Shown here piece after piece: positions 25,698 to 35,450 of a DNA stretch of 64,000 nt. Numbering within the stretch: the stretch's first letter is position 1; each line of letters begins with the position of its first letter. The notes under the pieces are model-generated. The model did not search any database, was not told the DNA's origin, and was given only the letters and a program-made list of their open reading frames with translations. Source of the DNA: Thermoanaerobacterium butyriciformans (GTDB lineage: Bacteria > Bacillota > Thermoanaerobacteria > Thermoanaerobacterales > Thermoanaerobacteraceae); NCBI RefSeq assembly GCF_017874545.1, contig NZ_JAGGLT010000019.1, positions 1 through 64,000 of the forward strand, written 5' to 3'. The position numbers and the translations under genes are program-made.

Positions 25698-26414
25698 CTA
25701 CCTTGCAAATATATGACTGCCAATCTGTGTTATGATCGGTCTATTAAATATCCAGTAATTCTGAACTTTTGATGCATTGTAGTAGTATAATGCTCCACCT
25801 GTAGGATCCCATCCTGCAATTGCATCTTGAGCGGCTCTGATGCTGTCCTGAGATGGAGGAAGCCACATTTGTCCATCATCAACCGCAGAAAACGCACCAG
25901 GTTGAAAAATCACACCCGCTATTGTGTGCGGGAATATGGGAGATCTTACCCTGTTCATAACAACTGCTCCTACAGCTACTTTCCCAACAAATGGCTCACC
26001 TCTTGCTTCTCCGTTTATAAGCATTGCCAAAAGATATACATCGTCATTTGTAGTCGTAGATGTTGCCGGAGTGTATGTATTTGATATTGAAGTGTATTTG
26101 CTAATGTTAAATCCCAATGCTACTTTCGTTTGATCGTCGACAATTCCAGTCACATTGAGCCCATTATTTGCCTGAAATTTTCTTACAGCCAGCCATGTTC
26201 TAACTCCAAAAAATCCATCTACAGGTCCATCGTAATATCCCCAATCTTTAAGTCTAGACTGAACCCTTGACACATCAGATCCAGAATTGCCCCAATATAA
26301 ATTTGACATTGTTTTGATAGACATGTTTAACGTACTTAACTCAACGCAAAAAGTAGTAAATAGTATTAGTATCAGCAGTATCACCTTTATCCTGGATATG
26401 GAATAGTTTTTCAT
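25698..26414 (-). CDS. sleB: Spore cortex-lytic enzyme SleB
   Basis: A 238-residue exported lytic transglycosylase that degrades spore cortex during germination. Signal/anchor segment at about residues 8-28, a PG_binding_1 domain (about 38-95; DVSRVQSRLKDWGYYDGPVD...FGVRTWLAVRKFQ), and the hydrolase_2 catalytic domain (about 125-238) with LINGEARGEP holding the catalytic glutamate. GAGGAGG precedes the ATG. Transcribed with ypeB. Confidence 0.96.
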   Translation of the reverse strand: MKNYSISRIKVILLILILFTTFCVELSTLNMSIKTMSNLYWGNSGSDVSRVQSRLKDWGYYDGPVDGFFGVRTWLAVRKFQANNGLNVTGIVDDQTKVALGFNISKYTSISNTYTPATSTTTNDDVYLLAMLINGEARGEPFVGKVAVGAVVMNRVRSPIFPHTIAGVIFQPGAFSAVDDGQMWLPPSQDSIRAAQDAIAGWDPTGGALYYYNASKVQNYWIFNRPIITQIGSHIFAR

Positions 26415-26524
26415 CTTTTGCCTCCTCTACAATTTAGTATTTGTAGATATTTTTTGTAGAGAATCAAACTTTATACACGTGTCCCAAAACTTTTATGTAA
26501 TCTATGTTTGGATCTTCTCTCTAA

Positions 26525-27157
26525 TCATTTTAATGCCATACGAATATCATCAAAATACTTCTCAAGCACTTCTACAATTTTAAATTTCACCTGTGGTTTA
26601 TTTGTCTCTATCATGGAAAGCTCGTCTTCTGACAAATACTTACTTAGCTCTCTCTTCGTTTCATCACTTGAAAGGCCATGTGTAATATCTACAAAACACA
26701 AAGGCGGAAACATCACACACCACCAGTTTTTCCCTTCACCTTTTCCTATTACTATTCTTAGTGCATTGTAATTTCCTGCCGGAAGCATTATTGTGTCATA
26801 ATACTTTGTCGGAAAATCAAAACGCCCGTACATCACCTTCACACCATAATCTTTGCCGTTGGCGTAAACAGTATCTTGCGCTATCTTCTGTATATATGGT
26901 ATGTTCTTCTTGATTATGTCTTCTGACTCTTTTAAGTTTGTCACTCCAATGAATTTGTCGTTCATACTTTTGATTACTGCATCTCTTACTTTAAGTTTTA
27001 AATTTTGGTCATCTACTGAATCGCTATTTGCTATAACGTGAAACCTAATAAGCTTATTTGATATGTCTTCCTTCATGGCGTATGTATTATCGTTTCTGCT
27101 AATTGCAAAAAGAAATACTATAAAAAGTGCCAAAATAATTGCTATAAATCGCTTCAT
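26525..27157 (-). CDS. spoIIR: Stage II sporulation protein R
   Basis: A 210-residue secreted signalling protein with an N-terminal hydrophobic signal (about residues 4-20), followed by the conserved LIRFHVIANSDS and DQNLKLKVRDAVI stretch and a C-terminal AGNYNALRIVIGKGEGKNWWCVMFPP motif. In sporulation it is made in the forespore and triggers SpoIIGA to activate pro-sigma-E in the mother cell. GGGGG lies upstream of the ATG. It is separated from sleB by about 110 bp. Confidence 0.95.
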   Translation of the reverse strand: MKRFIAIILALFIVFLFAISRNDNTYAMKEDISNKLIRFHVIANSDSVDDQNLKLKVRDAVIKSMNDKFIGVTNLKESEDIIKKNIPYIQKIAQDTVYANGKDYGVKVMYGRFDFPTKYYDTIMLPAGNYNALRIVIGKGEGKNWWCVMFPPLCFVDITHGLSSDETKRELSKYLSEDELSMIETNKPQVKFKIVEVLEKYFDDIRMALK

Positions 27158-27253
27158 TATTGTATATCCCCCATTTTTTTAATTTGACATACCAGATAAA
27201 CGGCATGCCTTCAATCTCAATTATTGACAGGTGGAGGATAAAATATACAAAGT

Positions 27254-28405
27254 TTATTTAAATAAACCAATCCTCCTTATATGGGTGGATACAACAGGCT
27301 CTACAACTACATCTGGAAATTTTTTCTCCCATTCAGGCCCTACTTTACTCCACAATGCTGGTTTGTACTTTTGTATATAGTCACCGATACCTATCATATC
27401 AACTTTTAAATCTTTCTGAAATTTCTTCAATGAATCATTAATCATTTTCTCTATCACTTTGTCGGCTTTTTTCTCCATTGTGCCTAATACATTTGTTTCA
27501 AACATCTCTCCGTGCTTTTGAAAGCTGTATTCTGTCACTTCTCCTTCTACATCATACTTTATCTTGTAAATTATCTTCCCATTTTGTTCAATAACCTGTC
27601 TTTTCATGACCGTATTTGTAATATTAAAAGGAACTTTTACTTCTTTTCCGTCAGTAGTAGGCATGTTAAACGTAATGTCACCACCTTTTACAAACCCCAT
27701 TAGCCACATGTACCCCATGTTTTCCCCATCTGAAAGCCATCCTGCCAGTTTGTAATTTTTTATAATGGCAGAACCAGCAATTTTTAGTTCATCTTTTCCT
27801 GACGAAATAACAGGAATAATAGCATTTCCATTTGTGTCATGAAGGGATTTAGTTATCTTATTGTAATCTAAATTAGGGAATATTGACGTTCTATTATACT
27901 GCTTAAATATATCATCTATATACACACCGATATCTGGATCAAATTTATAATTTTTAAGCAGTATATCTTGTGCCTTACCATCTGCGACTAAAAGCCTCAA
28001 TTTCCTGCTTAATTCATAGCTTCTATCAAGAGTGTCTAATACTTCAAGAAATTTATTCCTATCGCTTACCACATCCTTGCCAAGTATAACTGCTTTCGTA
28101 TGTCCGAGAAAAAGCCTCTTATCAAGTCTCGTGCTTATATGGCGAGATGCAGAAAAAACCGTATCGCCAACCTCTGATATGGAGAAATTAGGTTGCCCAC
28201 CGCCACCACCTCCACCACCGGCAGCGCTGGTTACCTGCTTTACATTAGGAAATTGAAAAGTTACAATGTAATTCTTAGCTTGATTAGATGTATCAATCCC
28301 TATCGCCATTACAAATGCTCTATCTTCTATCTCTACCTTATCCCAGCACCCCGTCAAAAGTGATAATATCAACAAAAGCAGCACATAAACCTTAATTTTT
28401 TTCAC
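27254..28405 (-). CDS. Spore germination receptor lipoprotein, GerC/GerKC type
   Basis: A 383-residue lipoprotein, the C subunit of a GerA-type germinant receptor. The lipobox LLTGC is at about residues 17-21, followed by WDKVEIEDRAFVMAIGID, typical of Ger(x)C. A glycine run (GGGGGGGG) lies near residue 70, and the C-terminal domain ends with EKKFPDVVVEPVV. It starts at GTG with GGGG upstream, overlapping the end of the B-subunit gene by 14 bp. The order A-B-C is the usual operon layout. The germinant is unknown. Confidence 0.92.
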   Translation of the reverse strand: MKKIKVYVLLLLILSLLTGCWDKVEIEDRAFVMAIGIDTSNQAKNYIVTFQFPNVKQVTSAAGGGGGGGGQPNFSISEVGDTVFSASRHISTRLDKRLFLGHTKAVILGKDVVSDRNKFLEVLDTLDRSYELSRKLRLLVADGKAQDILLKNYKFDPDIGVYIDDIFKQYNRTSIFPNLDYNKITKSLHDTNGNAIIPVISSGKDELKIAGSAIIKNYKLAGWLSDGENMGYMWLMGFVKGGDITFNMPTTDGKEVKVPFNITNTVMKRQVIEQNGKIIYKIKYDVEGEVTEYSFQKHGEMFETNVLGTMEKKADKVIEKMINDSLKKFQKDLKVDMIGIGDYIQKYKPALWSKVGPEWEKKFPDVVVEPVVSTHIRRIGLFK

Positions 28406-29498
28406 TGTTTTTCATCCCCTTATCTCTCAATTTCATAGCTAAAAACATTAAAATCGGAAGAATAACAACAAAAAACAATGTTAAAATCGATGCATATGAA
28501 GCATATTTGTATACTTCAACTATGGAGTCTGGGATAAGCGCCATAAAGTAGATAATAGGTATAAGGGGTATAACTAAATATGTATGTTCCCTAGCCTTAA
28601 TAAGTTTAGAAAGAGTCAATGTGGCAGCATAATGAAAAGCTGATATTGATGTAAATACTGCAAATGTCCAAATACCCATTATCAAGCTTTCAAGATTCTC
28701 AATAAAAAAGCCTGGGAAATTTATAGATTTTATAACTGTAAGCAAAGGCCAAAGCTGCACACTTGTCTCTTTGTATCCAAATATACCTATTGTATAAAAT
28801 GTAACGTATATATAAAAAAATATAATAGAGAAAAAGGAAATGTTTATACTTTTTTTAAATTTAGTTCCCATTTGAATATATGGAAATATAACATATAGTA
28901 TTTCAAACCCGATAAAACTATAAGTTGTTGACAATATTCCTTTCAATAAATTTAAAAAAGAAATCCTCAAAATTGGCAAAAAATTGCTTAAATCTAAATC
29001 AGTAATAGTTGGAAGAAAAATAATCATCATAGGTATGACCATTATAGGAAAAAGAATCTCTGATAACCTAGCAATAGGTTCTATGCCATAACGTACGATG
29101 TAACCAGAGGTGAAAAGCATTGTTATCATTATCACTTCAACTGGCGTACTATTTAAAAGATATGATTTTGTAACCTCTGCAAAAATTCTTAGATTCAAAC
29201 TGCAAAAAATTAAAAAATATGCAACAAGAAAGATACTTAATATAACAGATACAGGCTTTGTCATAAGTTTTGCAGAGTACTCTACAAAAGTTTCCGTTGG
29301 AAATTTAGATGCTATATAACCAATAAATCTTGCTAATATTAACGCTAGGATTCCTCCCAACAGTATCACTATAAGCGCATTTGGACCAGCCGCTTTTGCA
29401 ACATCAGCAGATAAACTTAATATACCTGCCCCCAGCATAGTTGTAAAAAGCAGTATTGTAGTTTGATTTTCTGATATCTTGTCATTATTTTTTATCAT
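28392..29498 (-). CDS. Spore germination receptor permease subunit, GerB/GerKB type
   Basis: A 368-residue membrane protein with about ten spans, of the GerAB family within the APC amino-acid transporter superfamily. The start ENQTTILLFTTMLGAGILSL is typical. This subunit is believed to form the germinant-binding site. I start at the second ATG (29498) because GGAGG is 7 nt upstream; the first ATG is too close. It overlaps the end of the A-subunit gene by 14 bp, which implies translational coupling. Confidence 0.92.
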   Translation of the reverse strand: MIKNNDKISENQTTILLFTTMLGAGILSLSADVAKAAGPNALIVILLGGILALILARFIGYIASKFPTETFVEYSAKLMTKPVSVILSIFLVAYFLIFCSLNLRIFAEVTKSYLLNSTPVEVIMITMLFTSGYIVRYGIEPIARLSEILFPIMVIPMMIIFLPTITDLDLSNFLPILRISFLNLLKGILSTTYSFIGFEILYVIFPYIQMGTKFKKSINISFFSIIFFYIYVTFYTIGIFGYKETSVQLWPLLTVIKSINFPGFFIENLESLIMGIWTFAVFTSISAFHYAATLTLSKLIKAREHTYLVIPLIPIIYFMALIPDSIVEVYKYASYASILTLFFVVILPILMFLAMKLRDKGMKNSEKN

Positions 29499-31104
29499 TA
29501 CCATTCCTCCGGTCTATCTCCATGCTTTCGATCTCCTCAGGTCTTAAATCTTTCATGCGTTTCTTGTCTTGTGTATCCAAAATTGCTGGTCTTTTCTTAA
29601 ACATCATAAGTGGCGCTCTGATCAAGGTATCTGCTAAATCACTTAAATTTACTTCAACAAACGGTGATAAATACGGAAGACCAAAACTTTTTAGAACTAC
29701 CAAGTGTGTAAGCATTAGTATTAAACAAAGCATTATACCGTACAGTCCTAATACGGCAGCAAAAAGCATAAAGGCAAACCTTAAAAGCCTAAAAGCAATA
29801 GCAGCACTGTAACTTGGTATCGAGAATGATGATACTGCCGTGACTGCAACTACTATAACCATCAGTGGACTTACGATTCCCGCCATTACAGCAGCTTGAC
29901 CAATGATCAAACCACCTACAATACCTATCGTCTGACCTATTGGAACAGGAAGCCTTATGCCAGCTTCTCTTAAAAGTTCAAAAGTTGCCTCCATTATCAA
30001 CGCTTCCATAAAGGCAGGAAACGGAACACCTTGCCTTGTTGAAGCTATATAAAGGGCTAATTTTGTTGGTATCATACCAGGATGATATGATGTAAACGCA
30101 ATGTATATAGATGGTCCAACAAGAGCAATGACAGCCGCTGTAAACCTCAGTATCCTCAAAAGTGATGAAATCATCCATCTTTCAAAATAATCTTCAGGCG
30201 ACTGAAAAAGCGTCGCCAGAGTAGTCGGTATGATAAGGGCAAATGGAGAATTATCTATAAGTATAGCTATTCTGCCTTCTAATACAGATGCTGCAACTTT
30301 ATCTGGCCTTTCTGTATTTAACATCTGGGGAAATGGCGAATGCCAATCTTCTTCTATAAGTTGCTCAATATAACCACTCTCTAATACACCGTCAATGTCT
30401 ATCTGTTCTAGTCTCTCTTTAATCTCCGACAATAAATCTTTATTGACAATGTCATCTATGTACAATAAAGCAACATCTGTCTTTGAACGCTTGCCTATTT
30501 GCATCTGCTTTATTTTAAGCTCAGGATCTCTTATCCACCTTCTAACAAGGGCTGTATTAACTCTTAAAGTTTCAGTAAAACCTTCTCTTGCACCCCTCAC
30601 TACCATTTCTGTCTCTGGTGGTGCTACAGATCTCATCTGCCATCCTCTGCTGGATATAATCACAACTTTAGGGTGTCCATCTAAAAAAAGAGCTGTATCA
30701 CCTGACAATATGGATGTTATGCACTTGTCAAGATCATCTATCTCTTTTATATCACCACCAGTTATGGCGGCTTTTTTTATCACTTCATATATGTTCTTTT
30801 TAATTTCCTCTATAGATGGTTTTGCCTGCCTGGAATCAAGCATGAGTGAATGCATTACGTGTTCATTTATGATGCTTTTATCTACGAGTCCATCTACAAA
30901 AACAAGTTCCAATTTATGTTGAAACTCTTCTCCAACCCAGATTTCCCTGTAAATTATATCATCAGAATCTTTTAACATATCTTTTATGTATTTTATGTTT
31001 TCTTCAATATTCTCCTTGACTTTCGGGCTTACTACATCTTTGTCTTCATCGTTACCATTTTTATTGCTTTTATTATTTTTAAATAGCTTATTAAAAAGTC
31101 CCAA
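29485..31104 (-). CDS. Spore germination receptor A subunit, GerA/GerKA type
   Basis: A 539-residue protein of the GerA/SpoVAF family: a cytosolic N-terminal half (about residues 1-290; LDKCITSILSGDTALFLDG, GAREGFTETLRVNTALVRRRI-type motif) and several membrane spans (about 295-450; RVAILIDNSPFALIIPTT-like motif, then SPEDYFERW). It acts with the B and C subunits in the inner spore membrane. A TTG at 31104 is the likely start, since GAGGTG overlaps the upstream GTG. First gene of the ger operon after a small membrane-protein gene. Confidence 0.93.
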   Translation of the reverse strand: MGLFNKLFKNNKSNKNGNDEDKDVVSPKVKENIEENIKYIKDMLKDSDDIIYREIWVGEEFQHKLELVFVDGLVDKSIINEHVMHSLMLDSRQAKPSIEEIKKNIYEVIKKAAITGGDIKEIDDLDKCITSILSGDTALFLDGHPKVVIISSRGWQMRSVAPPETEMVVRGAREGFTETLRVNTALVRRWIRDPELKIKQMQIGKRSKTDVALLYIDDIVNKDLLSEIKERLEQIDIDGVLESGYIEQLIEEDWHSPFPQMLNTERPDKVAASVLEGRIAILIDNSPFALIIPTTLATLFQSPEDYFERWMISSLLRILRFTAAVIALVGPSIYIAFTSYHPGMIPTKLALYIASTRQGVPFPAFMEALIMEATFELLREAGIRLPVPIGQTIGIVGGLIIGQAAVMAGIVSPLMVIVVAVTAVSSFSIPSYSAAIAFRLLRFAFMLFAAVLGLYGIMLCLILMLTHLVVLKSFGLPYLSPFVEVNLSDLADTLIRAPLMMFKKRPAILDTQDKKRMKDLRPEEIESMEIDRRNGNDKK

Positions 31105-31122
31105 CAAAAGCACCTCTTTTCA

Positions 31123-31335
31123 TCAAATCGGTAATAGTTTCATGATTATATACATTATTACATCTACCAAAAGATAAGCTATACCTATGTTTCTGCATAT
31201 CTTTGAATCCTCTTCAAGGCCTTTCTTTCTTAAGTCTTTAGGCTCAAATACCGACTCATAAAATCCCGCGATGAAAAGCGTCGCAAATAAATATCCATTA
31301 AAGACCTGTTTTATAAAATGAACTAAATTCACCAT
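31123..31335 (-). CDS. Small membrane protein upstream of the ger operon
   Basis: A 70-residue protein with two hydrophobic spans (about residues 14-30 and 50-68) separated by a charged loop (FEPKDLRKKGLEEDSK). AAGGTGA precedes the ATG. It lies less than 20 bp upstream of the gerA-type gene on the same strand and may be part of the operon, perhaps as an accessory subunit like GerD-operon or D-type small proteins; this is inference. No family assignment. Confidence 0.6.
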   Translation of the reverse strand: MVNLVHFIKQVFNGYLFATLFIAGFYESVFEPKDLRKKGLEEDSKICRNIGIAYLLVDVIMYIIMKLLPI

Positions 31336-31383
31336 TTCAATATCACCTTTTTTAATTATTTCACAATAAAAAAATTATATGCA

Positions 31384-31411
31384 AAAAAAAATAGGCCTCT
31401 GCCTATTTTTA
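31384..31411 (-). terminator. Terminator of the nucleotidyltransferase gene
   Basis: AATAGGC-AGAG-GCCTATT hairpin followed by a run of T on the minus strand, at the stop codon. Confidence 0.8.
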
Positions 31412-32131
31412 CGCTATATATTTATTCGCCATTTCCACGTCCTCATCCTTATCTACGTCGTTCCCTATTTCAGGGTATTTTGATATTACAGCTTTTGCAT
31501 TAATATTAAAAAGCTCCGAAACTTTTCTTTCCAACTGACTTATTGTAACCCGTCCAAAAGCAAACAAGATTAAAATCTTGAATCCCAAAAGCTGACCCAG
31601 TTTCCATGGTTTTTTCCTAAACGCTATAAACTGTTTTGCTGCTTCAATACATGCATCGATTATCTTAGGATTTAAGTAAAATATATTTCCACCTGTGAAA
31701 GTACCTTCTTTTATTTTAGCGTATGTCCTTTTAGCATCCGGAAACTTCCTCTCATTATCCTCTCTTTTCACAATTGGATAGCATAAGTCTGCATTATATG
31801 ATTCCGATTGTTCAATAAAATCAATTACCGCCTCTTTCGTCAGCATAGGAATATCACATGTCAGTATCAAAACACGCCTGTCATTTTTAAAAGGCTCAAT
31901 TCCTTTAACAACATTTTCTATAATGGAGCTGCCTTGTTCTATTAATATATCAATCCCATCTATGCATTTTAATTTTTCTTTATCGCCTATTACTGCAATT
32001 TTTTCTACCTTGCCTGAACCCCTCAGTGCATCAATAACGTATGATATCATGTATCTACCTTTTATTTTAATAAGTGCTTTTTCAGGAAGCTTTTCATCAC
32101 CAGTACTGCCTGCAAGTATTAAAGCATTCAT
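31409..32131 (-). CDS. MobA-like nucleotidyltransferase
   Basis: A 240-residue NTP-transferase-3 protein. The N-terminal NALILAGSTGDEKLPEKALIKI carries the nucleotide-binding LAGG-like loop (here LAGST) and the P-x-K motif. ILTCDIPML (about residue 90) has the metal-binding Asp, and FTGGNIFYLNP follows. Related to MobA and IspD-type enzymes, but the loop lacks the usual GxGxR, so the substrate is unclear. It follows the GntR regulator gene by 8 bp and so probably belongs to the ispE-gntR operon. Confidence 0.75.
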   Translation of the reverse strand: MNALILAGSTGDEKLPEKALIKIKGRYMISYVIDALRGSGKVEKIAVIGDKEKLKCIDGIDILIEQGSSIIENVVKGIEPFKNDRRVLILTCDIPMLTKEAVIDFIEQSESYNADLCYPIVKREDNERKFPDAKRTYAKIKEGTFTGGNIFYLNPKIIDACIEAAKQFIAFRKKPWKLGQLLGFKILILFAFGRVTISQLERKVSELFNINAKAVISKYPEIGNDVDKDEDVEMANKYIA

Positions 32132-32139
32132 AATCTATT

Positions 32140-32817
32140 TCACTCTCCATTGCTAAAATGCTTCATATCTTTTACCAAATCATTTTGGAAATTCTGAATG
32201 TGCTTTTCCGCCCACTTTTGAGCATTTTCAGCATTTCGCATTTCTAATGATTCAAGTATTTTCTTGTGTTCCTGATACAATTTTTTAGATTTCCTATAAT
32301 CGTTGATATATTTTACCCTAAATCTGTGAACATGCTCCTGTAGATTATTCATTATCTGCACCAATTTTTCATTTCTTGATGCATTAAAAATGCAATCATG
32401 AAATTCTTGATCGTATTTAATCAATTTCTCTGTGTTGTTTTCCGCAATTCCTTCATAGAATTTATCAAGTATTTCCTTTAGCTTATTAAGCTCATCATCT
32501 GTAATCCTCTCAGCAGCTAATGATGCTGCCAGTCCTTCTAAAGACTGTCTAACCTCAAAAGCATTGAGAAGATCCTTTGTGCTTAAATCCGACACATAGG
32601 CACCTTTTCTCGGAACCATTACAACAAGGCCATCCAGTTCAAGTTTTCTTATGGCTTCTCTAACAGGTGTCCTGCTAACACCAAGCTTTTCTGCTAGCTG
32701 TACTTCCATAAGCCTTTCACCGGGTTTAAACTCACCTGTTATAATAGCATTCTTCATATAGTCAAAAACAATATCCCTCAGTGGTTTATAATTTTCCAAT
32801 GGTAGATAATTATTCAT
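32140..32817 (-). CDS. GntR/FadR-family transcriptional regulator
   Basis: A 225-residue regulator: an N-terminal winged helix-turn-helix (about residues 10-75; RLMEVQLAEKLGVSRTPVREAIRKLELDGLV, split here by the wing) and a helical FCD effector domain (about 85-215) with the metal-binding pattern of D and H residues (YDQEFHDCIF, EHVHRFR, EHKKILESLE). The ligand is unknown. The start overlaps the last codons of ispE by 8 bp, and AAGGGGA lies upstream, so translation is likely coupled. Confidence 0.88.
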   Translation of the reverse strand: MNNYLPLENYKPLRDIVFDYMKNAIITGEFKPGERLMEVQLAEKLGVSRTPVREAIRKLELDGLVVMVPRKGAYVSDLSTKDLLNAFEVRQSLEGLAASLAAERITDDELNKLKEILDKFYEGIAENNTEKLIKYDQEFHDCIFNASRNEKLVQIMNNLQEHVHRFRVKYINDYRKSKKLYQEHKKILESLEMRNAENAQKWAEKHIQNFQNDLVKDMKHFSNGE

Positions 32818-33676
32818 ACAGTTCAATCCCCTTATCAATAGTATTAGCAATATATACAAAGAAGCCCTCATTCAAAAATGCGTTGTACGCCATATTTAAA
32901 AAATCCAAATTATCAAAGATTCCAAATACCGTCGGACCGCTGCCACTCATCAGTGTGCCTGAAGCTCCTCTTTCCATCATCTTTTTTTTGATTTCACCGA
33001 TAATTGGATAATTCTTGATAGTAACCCGCTCTAAATCATTTCCTAAACTTCTGCAGATACAAGCTATACTGTTTGAATTTATAGCATCGATCATCTTTAT
33101 TGTATAATTATTTTCTACAAAATCAAGTTTGTCATATTCAGTATATACGTCTTTTGTTGATACAAACAACGGAGGTTTCACAATAAGCAACTTTAGCTGC
33201 GGTGTCTTTATGTCTAATAATACATCTCCGATGCCGCTTGCCACCTTAGTTCCACCATCAATACAAAAGGGAACATCAGCTCCTAATGACGTAGCTAATT
33301 GTTTCAGCATAGACAAATCTATATTAAGATTCCAAAGCTTGTTCAATGCTACTAATGTCGCTGCTGCATTAGAGCTTCCACCTGCAAGCCCTGCAGCAAC
33401 AGGTATATTTTTATTGAGCCGTATCAATGCACCATATCCACCAAATTCTTTTTTCAATAGATTTGCCGCCTTTACTACAAGATTGCTTCCATCTGATGGT
33501 ATATACTTATTATCGCATTCAAAAACTATATCATCGTTTATTTCAAACTCTAATTTATCATATAAATCTATTGATTGCAAAACCATGTTTACAATATGGT
33601 ATCCATCATCTCTTTTACCTTTGACGTCAAGCGACAAGTTTATCTTAGCATAAGATTTTGCCATTAGTTTGTCCAT
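32810..33676 (-). CDS. ispE: 4-diphosphocytidyl-2-C-methyl-D-erythritol kinase
   Basis: A 288-residue GHMP kinase of the non-mevalonate isoprenoid pathway. The substrate region AKSYAKINLSLDVKGKRDDGYH is at the start, the ATP-binding loop PVAAGLAGGSSNAAATL near residues 90-106, SLGADVPFCI near 137, and the C-terminal SGTLMSGSGPTVFG. It phosphorylates CDP-methylerythritol. GGAAGTG precedes the ATG at 33676. It neighbours the veg/sipL/yabG group as in other Firmicutes. Confidence 0.97.
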   Translation of the reverse strand: MDKLMAKSYAKINLSLDVKGKRDDGYHIVNMVLQSIDLYDKLEFEINDDIVFECDNKYIPSDGSNLVVKAANLLKKEFGGYGALIRLNKNIPVAAGLAGGSSNAAATLVALNKLWNLNIDLSMLKQLATSLGADVPFCIDGGTKVASGIGDVLLDIKTPQLKLLIVKPPLFVSTKDVYTEYDKLDFVENNYTIKMIDAINSNSIACICRSLGNDLERVTIKNYPIIGEIKKKMMERGASGTLMSGSGPTVFGIFDNLDFLNMAYNAFLNEGFFVYIANTIDKGIELYE

Positions 33677-33764
33677 AATATATTCACTTCCAAAAAAAAT
33701 TCACACTATAATATATATTATACATTATACACGAAAATCCTTCTATATATGTTTAGTTTTAAAA

Positions 33765-33803
33765 ATAAAATAAAAGTTGGAATAAATATTAAATTCCAAC
33801 TTT
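33765..33803 (-). terminator. Terminator after the SipL-like gene
   Basis: AAAGTTGGAAT pairs perfectly with ATTCCAACTTT (11 bp), followed on the minus strand by TATTTTATTTTT. Confidence 0.8.
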
Positions 33804-33813
33804 ACCTGAATTT

Positions 33814-35346
33814 TTATATTTTATTTGGTATTATAAGCTTTGAACCTGCCAAAACTTTTTCTTCTTTCAGATCATTTACCTTAATAATATCTTCCTTAGC
33901 AGTCCTATACCGTTTTGCTATATCCCAAAGCTCATCATCTTTTTGAACCATGTATATGGTAATGCTGTGCCTGTTTTCCTCGCTTCTAGCTTCATCAATC
34001 TCCTTTACGTCTGCTAAAATATCATATCTGCTTATTTTAAATGCATCCACAGTAGCATCGACGACAAATTTCAGCTCTGCTTCTTTCATAGCCATTATGT
34101 CATACGATATGTGAGTTATCTTTAAATCAATAAAAAGCTCACCATCATCGATAGGCGCATCTAAAAACGTCTTAAACTGTGCCTCACCTTTAAATGACAT
34201 CGGATTGCCGTTATCACCTATATACATTATGTTATAATCTATTATACCTTCCAAAAGCACTTTCCCATCTTTCAAAATATAGTCAGAAAGCACAGGATAT
34301 GCCACAACATCAATGATTTTTCTTACATTATTTTTAAATTCGACATTTTCTTTGAATATAGCTTGTGATTTAAAACGTTCCTGTTGGCTAATTGCCTCAA
34401 TCGATTCAATTACAGGCTCAACATTTCTCGTTATCCCATAAATATCGACAGGAATTTCAGTCTCATCCTTCTCTACTACCAGAGCTTCCGTCTTTAAAAC
34501 TAATTCTATATCGATGATTCTGTTATCACCGTTCTCATCAGACGATATTTCTATATTTTTTTCTATTATTCTTTCATAAGTATTGGCCCTCATGTAACTT
34601 AATGCCCCAGGTACTTCTATAAAATTAGCATAGTTAAGGTCACATTCTTCATATCCGTACTCGTCTTTTGAATCGCCTTCATATACTACGTATACATGAA
34701 CACTCCCTTGTATAACTACACGATTATCTGTTATTTTAGGTTCTTCAGGCTTTATAACCACATCAGTTTTTAAAATCCTAGATATATTAGGTTCACCATC
34801 GGAAATCTTTACCTGTTCTTTCAGAAAAGTCTCTGCGCTGTTTTGCCCAACAATATTTGATAGCTTAATAGTTTTTTTAAGATATTCTATGTCCTCTTCA
34901 CCTTGAATCCCAACTATCGCTTCCTTCTTTTCCTTATCAAATGCTCTTCCAGATATGTTCACTATTACCTTTACATTCATTTTTCGACTGTTAATCAGAG
35001 AATAATCAACGTGTTCCACTCTAGCGTTGACAAGTGATATGCATTTGGATTTTGAACCGTTAATTTCAAGAAAATGTGTAAAATCAATAGACTTATTAAT
35101 CCTCATTAGTTTCTTATCTTTATCTGCTGCATAAATGATGTTAAGCCTCAGTTCACCGTCAACTTGAATCTTTTCATCGCTTTCTATAACTTCGTTTATT
35201 ACAGCATCACCTACAACTGCAACTACATTTATGGCATCAGGCATATCTTCTGGTACTATTACGTCACTTTCTATAAGTGCCTGACTATCCTCGCCACCTA
35301 CAAATCTGTCATAACTTATGGAGTTTGTCACTGCCCCCTGCAACAT
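33814..35346 (-). CDS. sipL: SipL-like spore morphogenetic protein (SPOCS/DUF3794 repeats plus LysM)
   Basis: A 510-residue protein with repeated SPOCS (DUF3794) domains through about residues 20-440 and a C-terminal LysM domain (about 460-508; ITIYMVQKDDELWDIAKRYR...ILAGSKLIIPNKI-type). This matches clostridial SipL in length and order. In Clostridioides difficile SipL binds SpoIVA through its LysM domain and is needed for coat and cortex assembly. GAGG lies upstream of the ATG. Located between ispE and veg; the role is assigned by family and position. Confidence 0.85.
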   Translation of the reverse strand: MLQGAVTNSISYDRFVGGEDSQALIESDVIVPEDMPDAINVVAVVGDAVINEVIESDEKIQVDGELRLNIIYAADKDKKLMRINKSIDFTHFLEINGSKSKCISLVNARVEHVDYSLINSRKMNVKVIVNISGRAFDKEKKEAIVGIQGEEDIEYLKKTIKLSNIVGQNSAETFLKEQVKISDGEPNISRILKTDVVIKPEEPKITDNRVVIQGSVHVYVVYEGDSKDEYGYEECDLNYANFIEVPGALSYMRANTYERIIEKNIEISSDENGDNRIIDIELVLKTEALVVEKDETEIPVDIYGITRNVEPVIESIEAISQQERFKSQAIFKENVEFKNNVRKIIDVVAYPVLSDYILKDGKVLLEGIIDYNIMYIGDNGNPMSFKGEAQFKTFLDAPIDDGELFIDLKITHISYDIMAMKEAELKFVVDATVDAFKISRYDILADVKEIDEARSEENRHSITIYMVQKDDELWDIAKRYRTAKEDIIKVNDLKEEKVLAGSKLIIPNKI

Positions 35347-35450
35347 ACTTTTACCTCCTCAATATTAAATTTACGGTACTTTATTGCTTAATCCCTTAGA
35401 GTAATTTTTATAGATATCTAATATAATAATATAAAAGGAGGTCTTAAAAT

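Noticed and set aside
28198-28222. CCACCGCC-type simple repeat
   Set aside because: It is the codon run for a polyglycine stretch inside the GerC-type lipoprotein gene, not a separate repeat element.
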